NCBI RefSeq assembly: GCF_050571805.1
Contig: NZ_CP192219.1
Reading direction: 5' to 3' (one strand)
Origin: Halodesulfovibrio aestuarii
GTDB lineage: Bacteria > Desulfobacterota > Desulfovibrionia > Desulfovibrionales > Desulfovibrionaceae
DNA: 64,000 nucleotides
Shown piece after piece: positions 60,763 to 64,000 of this stretch. The notes beneath the pieces are model-generated. The model saw nothing but the letters and a program-made list of their open reading frames with translations. It ran no database searches and had not been told where the DNA came from. The stretch's first letter is position 1, and the number at the start of each line of letters is the position of its first letter. The position numbers and the translations under genes are program-made.

Positions 60763-61221
60763 ATGCATATTGTACTGTTTGAACCGGAAATTCCGCCAAA
60801 TACCGGCAACATAGCCAGATTGTGTGCGGCGACTGCAACTGATCTGCATTTGATTGAACCACTCGGCTTCAGCCTTGAAGATAAATATTTAAAACGGGCA
60901 GGGCTGGATTACTGGCCTTATGTGTCTGTTTTTGTATGGCCTGACTGGGAAGCGTATATTGAAGCTGCCGGGCATAACCATAGGCATGTTATGGCAAGTT
61001 CTAAACGGGGTGTGGCTGTACATGAAGTGGCGTATGATTCGAATGACGCCCTCGTGTTTGGTCCTGAAACTCGAGGATTGCCTAATGATTTGATGGATAA
61101 GTATACGGATCATGTACGTATTCCGATGTGGGGTAAGGTGCGTAGCCTTAACCTTTCAACAGCCGTAGGCATTGTTCTGTATCAGGCGTATGCTGCAACT
61201 GGAGTTTTAAACGGAAAGTAG
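60763..61221 (+). CDS. trmL: tRNA (cytidine/uridine-34 2'-O)-methyltransferase TrmL
   Basis: TrmL methylates the wobble ribose of some leucine tRNAs. The 152-residue SPOUT protein has IVLFEPEIPPNTGNIARLCAAT at the N terminus, FGPETRGLP in the middle and MWGKVRSLNLSTAVGIVLYQA at the C-terminal knot. Length is typical. The cbiB gene starts within a few bases of the stop. Confidence 0.95.
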   Translation: MHIVLFEPEIPPNTGNIARLCAATATDLHLIEPLGFSLEDKYLKRAGLDYWPYVSVFVWPDWEAYIEAAGHNHRHVMASSKRGVAVHEVAYDSNDALVFGPETRGLPNDLMDKYTDHVRIPMWGKVRSLNLSTAVGIVLYQAYAATGVLNGK

Positions 61222-61227
61222 GTGTGT

Positions 61228-62166
61228 ATGGAACTTTTCTGGATACCGCTGGCTGCGTTCGTTATTGATGCTATATTTGCTGATCCGAGTTTTTTCCCGC
61301 ACCCTGTACAGCTGATAGGTCGCTTTCTGGATAAATTGGAAAAAAAAGCGCGTAAAAATTTTTCTAACAGGTTGGGCGGTGTATTATCACTGTTAATCTT
61401 GTTACTTTTAGTATTCATAATTGTGAATACTTGTATCAGTATTCCATATGCTGGATGGGTTTTCGCCCTGTACTTTGCATGGTCTGGCCTTGCCCTCGGC
61501 AGCTTGCTGAATGAAGGAACAAAGGCTGTGCAGGCTGTCTCTTCCGGTTCTCTTAAAGAAGGCCGCAAGGCTGTCTCCATGCTTGTGAGCCGTGATGTTT
61601 CTGAGTGTTCTGAAGACGAGTTGTATAAAACACTTGCAGAGACCCTTTCCGAAAATTTTAATGATGGTATTATTGCCCCGTTTTTCTGGCTTGTTCTATC
61701 TGGTCCGGTTGGATTGTGGTTGTATAAGGCTACTTCAACTATGGATTCCATGTGGGGGTATAAGAATGAAAAATGGATTGATCTTGGATGGGCAGGCGCG
61801 AAGTTTGATGACCTGCTTGCATACTTACCTGCACGTTTTTCCGCAATGTTTCTTCAGAGTACAGCGAATTTGGCAGGCCTTGGCTCAGGAAGAGGTGTGT
61901 GGAACAGTGTTGCACAGGATGCGGCAAAAATGGAAAGTCCTAATGCAGGATGGCCAATGGCAATGGTCGCCCATCTATATGGTAATCCCATGGGGGGACG
62001 TGCCGTTTATTTTGGAAAAGAAAAACAAAAGCCTGTTCTTGGTTCCGGTAACACTGTTTGGGACAAGCATTCGTTAGTGCAGTTGATTAAGCATATTCGT
62101 CTTGCAGCTATTTTTGGTTGCGGGCTGCTCTGGCTGGTGGTTTCTCTTCTGCGCTTAGTTTTTTAG
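61228..62166 (+). CDS. cbiB: Adenosylcobinamide-phosphate synthase CbiB/CobD
   Basis: This inner-membrane enzyme joins aminopropanol phosphate to adenosylcobyric acid in vitamin B12 synthesis. The 312-residue protein has about five hydrophobic segments and the family stretch SRDVSECSEDELYKTLAETL, then SENFNDGIIAPFFW. The ATG at 61228 is preferred to the GTG at 61222 for its ribosome-site spacing. It is downstream of trmL in one unit. No other B12 genes are near. Confidence 0.94.
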   Translation: MELFWIPLAAFVIDAIFADPSFFPHPVQLIGRFLDKLEKKARKNFSNRLGGVLSLLILLLLVFIIVNTCISIPYAGWVFALYFAWSGLALGSLLNEGTKAVQAVSSGSLKEGRKAVSMLVSRDVSECSEDELYKTLAETLSENFNDGIIAPFFWLVLSGPVGLWLYKATSTMDSMWGYKNEKWIDLGWAGAKFDDLLAYLPARFSAMFLQSTANLAGLGSGRGVWNSVAQDAAKMESPNAGWPMAMVAHLYGNPMGGRAVYFGKEKQKPVLGSGNTVWDKHSLVQLIKHIRLAAIFGCGLLWLVVSLLRLVF

Positions 62167-62197
62167 CTGCCAAGTTCTAGGTAACTAATAGAAATAT

Positions 62198-62230
62198 AAA
62201 AAGGCTGTCCATGTTATGGGCAGCCTTTTT
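62198..62230. terminator. Bidirectional terminator after cbiB
   Basis: AAAAAGGCTG pairs with CAGCCTTTTT, with CC/GG inside. It serves cbiB and the convergent flavoprotein gene. Confidence 0.93.
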
Positions 62231-62264
62231 GATTGTATAGTCACAGTAGCAAACGGGGGGCAGG

Positions 62265-63428
62265 TTAAACAGCCTCTCCGGCAGCATTACCGGAAGCCCA
62301 CGCCCAGTGAAGATTAAACCCCCCAAGGTCGCCTAGAACATCAAGCACTTCGCCCGTGAAGTATAGTCCTGTACAGAGTTTGCTCTCCATAGTTTTCGAT
62401 GACACTGTGTTGGTATCGACACCACCGCCTGTTGCTTCAGCTTTTTTTATGCCCTCAGTTCCTGTGGGAATGACAGTAAATGCATGGATACAGGATCGCA
62501 GTTCCTGCATATCCTTTTTACTAAGTTGGGCAACTTGCTTCTCACCTAGTTCTTTTGGGATAAGGGCTGAGGCGAGACGTTCTGGAAAGTTGCGGTTAAG
62601 AACAGTTTTCAGCAATGGTTTTGGGCCGGCTTCTTCCAGAATATCATTAATGGATGTGTGGGGAAGAAAATCAATTTCTATTGCGTCCCCTTTTTTCCAA
62701 TGTGCAGAAATTTGTAACACCACAGGGCCGCTGATTCCCTTGTGCGTAAAAAGCATGTTTTCTGTGTACTGTTTTTTATTGCAACGGATGGACACGGGCA
62801 GGGCAATGCCGGATAGGTTTTTGAGCTTCCAATTGGAAGGCATCATTAGTGGGACCAACGCCGGAAATGTCGGGATGATTTTGTGCCCGAACTGGCGCGC
62901 GAGCTTGTAGCCTGCATCGGTTGCGCCAACCTGAGGCCATGCGCTGCCGCCGAGGGCGACAATAAGTGACGGCGCATAATGTTGTGAGCTTGTTAACTGT
63001 ACGTCAAAAAGGTCATCGTTTTTTTGTACATTTGTAATTTGTTCGGAAAAAATAAAGCGCACATTGTGTTCAAGACAATCGTTGTAAAGCGCTTCTGTAA
63101 TATCTGCAGCACTGCGGGAGCAGAAAAGCTGGCTGTGTTCGCGCTCTTCCCACGGAATATTATGGAGAGAGAGGTATTCAACCATATGCCAGGGAGTAAA
63201 GCGCGCAAGTGCAGATTTGCAAAAATGTTTGTTTTTACAATGGTAGTTGGCAGCGCTTAAGTCTATATTAGTAAAGTTACATTTGCCACCACCAGCAATC
63301 AGAATTTTACGTCCGGCTTTGCGAGCATGGTCAACGACCAGAACTTTGCGGCCTCTTTTGGCAGCTGTGAGTGCAGCCCAGAGGCCGGAAGCGCCTGCTC
63401 CTAAGATTATTACGTCATGTTGATTCAT
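62265..63428 (-). CDS. YhiN/HI0933-family flavoprotein
   Basis: The 387-residue protein belongs to the HI0933 family of predicted flavin oxidoreductases with no settled function. It has the N-terminal dinucleotide site VIILGAGASGLWAAL, KILIAGGGKCNFTN, then VALGGSAWPQVGATDAGY, THKGISGPVVLQIS and the C-terminal TGEVLDVLGDLGGFNLHWAWASG. It is convergent with cbiB and divergent from the last gene in the window. Confidence 0.95.
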   Translation of the reverse strand: MNQHDVIILGAGASGLWAALTAAKRGRKVLVVDHARKAGRKILIAGGGKCNFTNIDLSAANYHCKNKHFCKSALARFTPWHMVEYLSLHNIPWEEREHSQLFCSRSAADITEALYNDCLEHNVRFIFSEQITNVQKNDDLFDVQLTSSQHYAPSLIVALGGSAWPQVGATDAGYKLARQFGHKIIPTFPALVPLMMPSNWKLKNLSGIALPVSIRCNKKQYTENMLFTHKGISGPVVLQISAHWKKGDAIEIDFLPHTSINDILEEAGPKPLLKTVLNRNFPERLASALIPKELGEKQVAQLSKKDMQELRSCIHAFTVIPTGTEGIKKAEATGGGVDTNTVSSKTMESKLCTGLYFTGEVLDVLGDLGGFNLHWAWASGNAAGEAV

Positions 63429-63527
63429 GCGTGCTCCTGAAAATATGTGTTGTTACTGCTTACATGAAGCCAAAGGGACGTATACTGTTATGGTGTAATT
63501 GTCACGTTATCCTCTGAGGTGAGCACT

Positions 63528-64000
63528 ATGCCGATTTATGAAAACACACTGTATCCGGCTCCGTTTTTTTTACCCGGTGGACATGCACAAACGTTATATC
63601 CTGCTTTATTCAGAACATTGGATTTACCCGCGTGTACTGTCCAACGGATTACTACGCCTGATAATGATTTTTTAGATGTAGATTTTCACTATGCAATTTT
63701 GGGATACCCCAGAAAACGTCTTGTAATCGTTTCTCACGGTCTGGAAGGCAATTCTAAACGTTCATATGTGAAAGGAATGGTTCGTGCCTTTGTGCGGGCA
63801 GGGTGGGATGCTGCTGCATGGAATTTTAGAGGATGTAGTGGCGCTCCTAACAGAACGCCTTATATGTACCATAGCGGTTCAACCGAAGACTTGCAGTGTG
63901 TTGTGAATTTTTGTGCAGGAAAGGGGTATGAGGAAATTGTTCTTGTGGGATTTAGCATGGGTGGAAATCAGATTCTAAAATATCTGGGAGATCCTGTTAG
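63528..64000 (+). CDS. YheT-family alpha/beta hydrolase, N-terminal part (cut by window end)
   Basis: The frame is open from the ATG at 63528 to the window end (157 codons seen). It begins with LPGGHAQTLYPALF, the mark of the YheT group, followed by IVSHGLEGNS, the segment NFRGCSG and the nucleophile elbow GFSMGGN. The family hydrolyses esters in vitro in some members, but the native substrate is unclear. About half of the protein lies outside the window. A GAGGTGAG site precedes the start. Confidence 0.93.
   Translation, partial: MPIYENTLYPAPFFLPGGHAQTLYPALFRTLDLPACTVQRITTPDNDFLDVDFHYAILGYPRKRLVIVSHGLEGNSKRSYVKGMVRAFVRAGWDAAAWNFRGCSGAPNRTPYMYHSGSTEDLQCVVNFCAGKGYEEIVLVGFSMGGNQILKYLGDPV

Overview
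The window looks like a piece of chromosome from a sulfate-reducing deltaproteobacterium of the Desulfovibrionaceae, probably close to marine Halodesulfovibrio. This is an inference from gene content: a small monomeric assimilatory-type sulfite reductase, a tRNA for selenocysteine, a kinase with a Cys-rich CW-type insert, a DUF169/TauE pair, and lone dnaA at base 1. The sequence begins exactly at the dnaA start codon, so it is probably the conventional start of a circular chromosome, with the origin just outside the window. No phage, insertion sequence, CRISPR array, rRNA operon or broken gene is visible. Coding density is high and most transcription units end in clear stem-loop terminators.

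Layout. 0-14 kb: dnaA; an XRE-cupin regulator and an acyl-CoA synthetase separated by a possible structured RNA; the RNA-binding protein Tex; two small unknown proteins; thiol peroxidase; a disulfide-type flavoprotein; an amino-acid ABC importer; a two-gene LysO-type exporter; and a tandem pair of cupins behind two CRP/FNR-like sites. 14-22 kb: a likely operon argS - SPOR protein - mlaE-mlaF-mlaD-mlaC-mlaA, with fabD upstream. 22-31 kb: rsmG, rlmH, a threonylcarbamoyl-AMP synthase, a NUDIX hydrolase, glgA-glgB, an isoaspartyl peptidase and the sulfite reductase.

31-48 kb is the most unusual part and lies entirely on the minus strand. In transcription order it holds DUF169 and TauE/SafE genes behind a CRP/FNR-like palindrome, then a three-TM protein, a PhnD-like lipoprotein, a Cys-rich sensor kinase, a single-domain response regulator, a PEP-synthase-like phosphotransferase without a PEP barrel, and a dual-specificity phosphatase fused to a YkgJ metal-binding domain (31144-41368). 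Upstream lie a mechanosensitive channel with a duplicated periplasmic domain and a pair of histidine kinases. I see the 31-41 kb block as a candidate undescribed signalling system; this is inferred from gene order and overlaps only.

48-64 kb: a gene-free stretch beside selC, then a conserved plus-strand series ftsH-folP-cdaA-cdaR-glmM-galU (membrane protease, folate, cyclic di-AMP and cell-wall sugar synthesis), priA, a duplicated Cys-rich small protein, a FadL-type porin with an unusual leader, trmL, cbiB, a YhiN-type flavoprotein and a hydrolase cut by the window end.

Several intergenic regions can fold into elaborate structures (2227-2290, 28992-29045, 34834-34928, 59327-59380) that match no riboswitch class I can recognise by eye. 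They are reported as candidates only.
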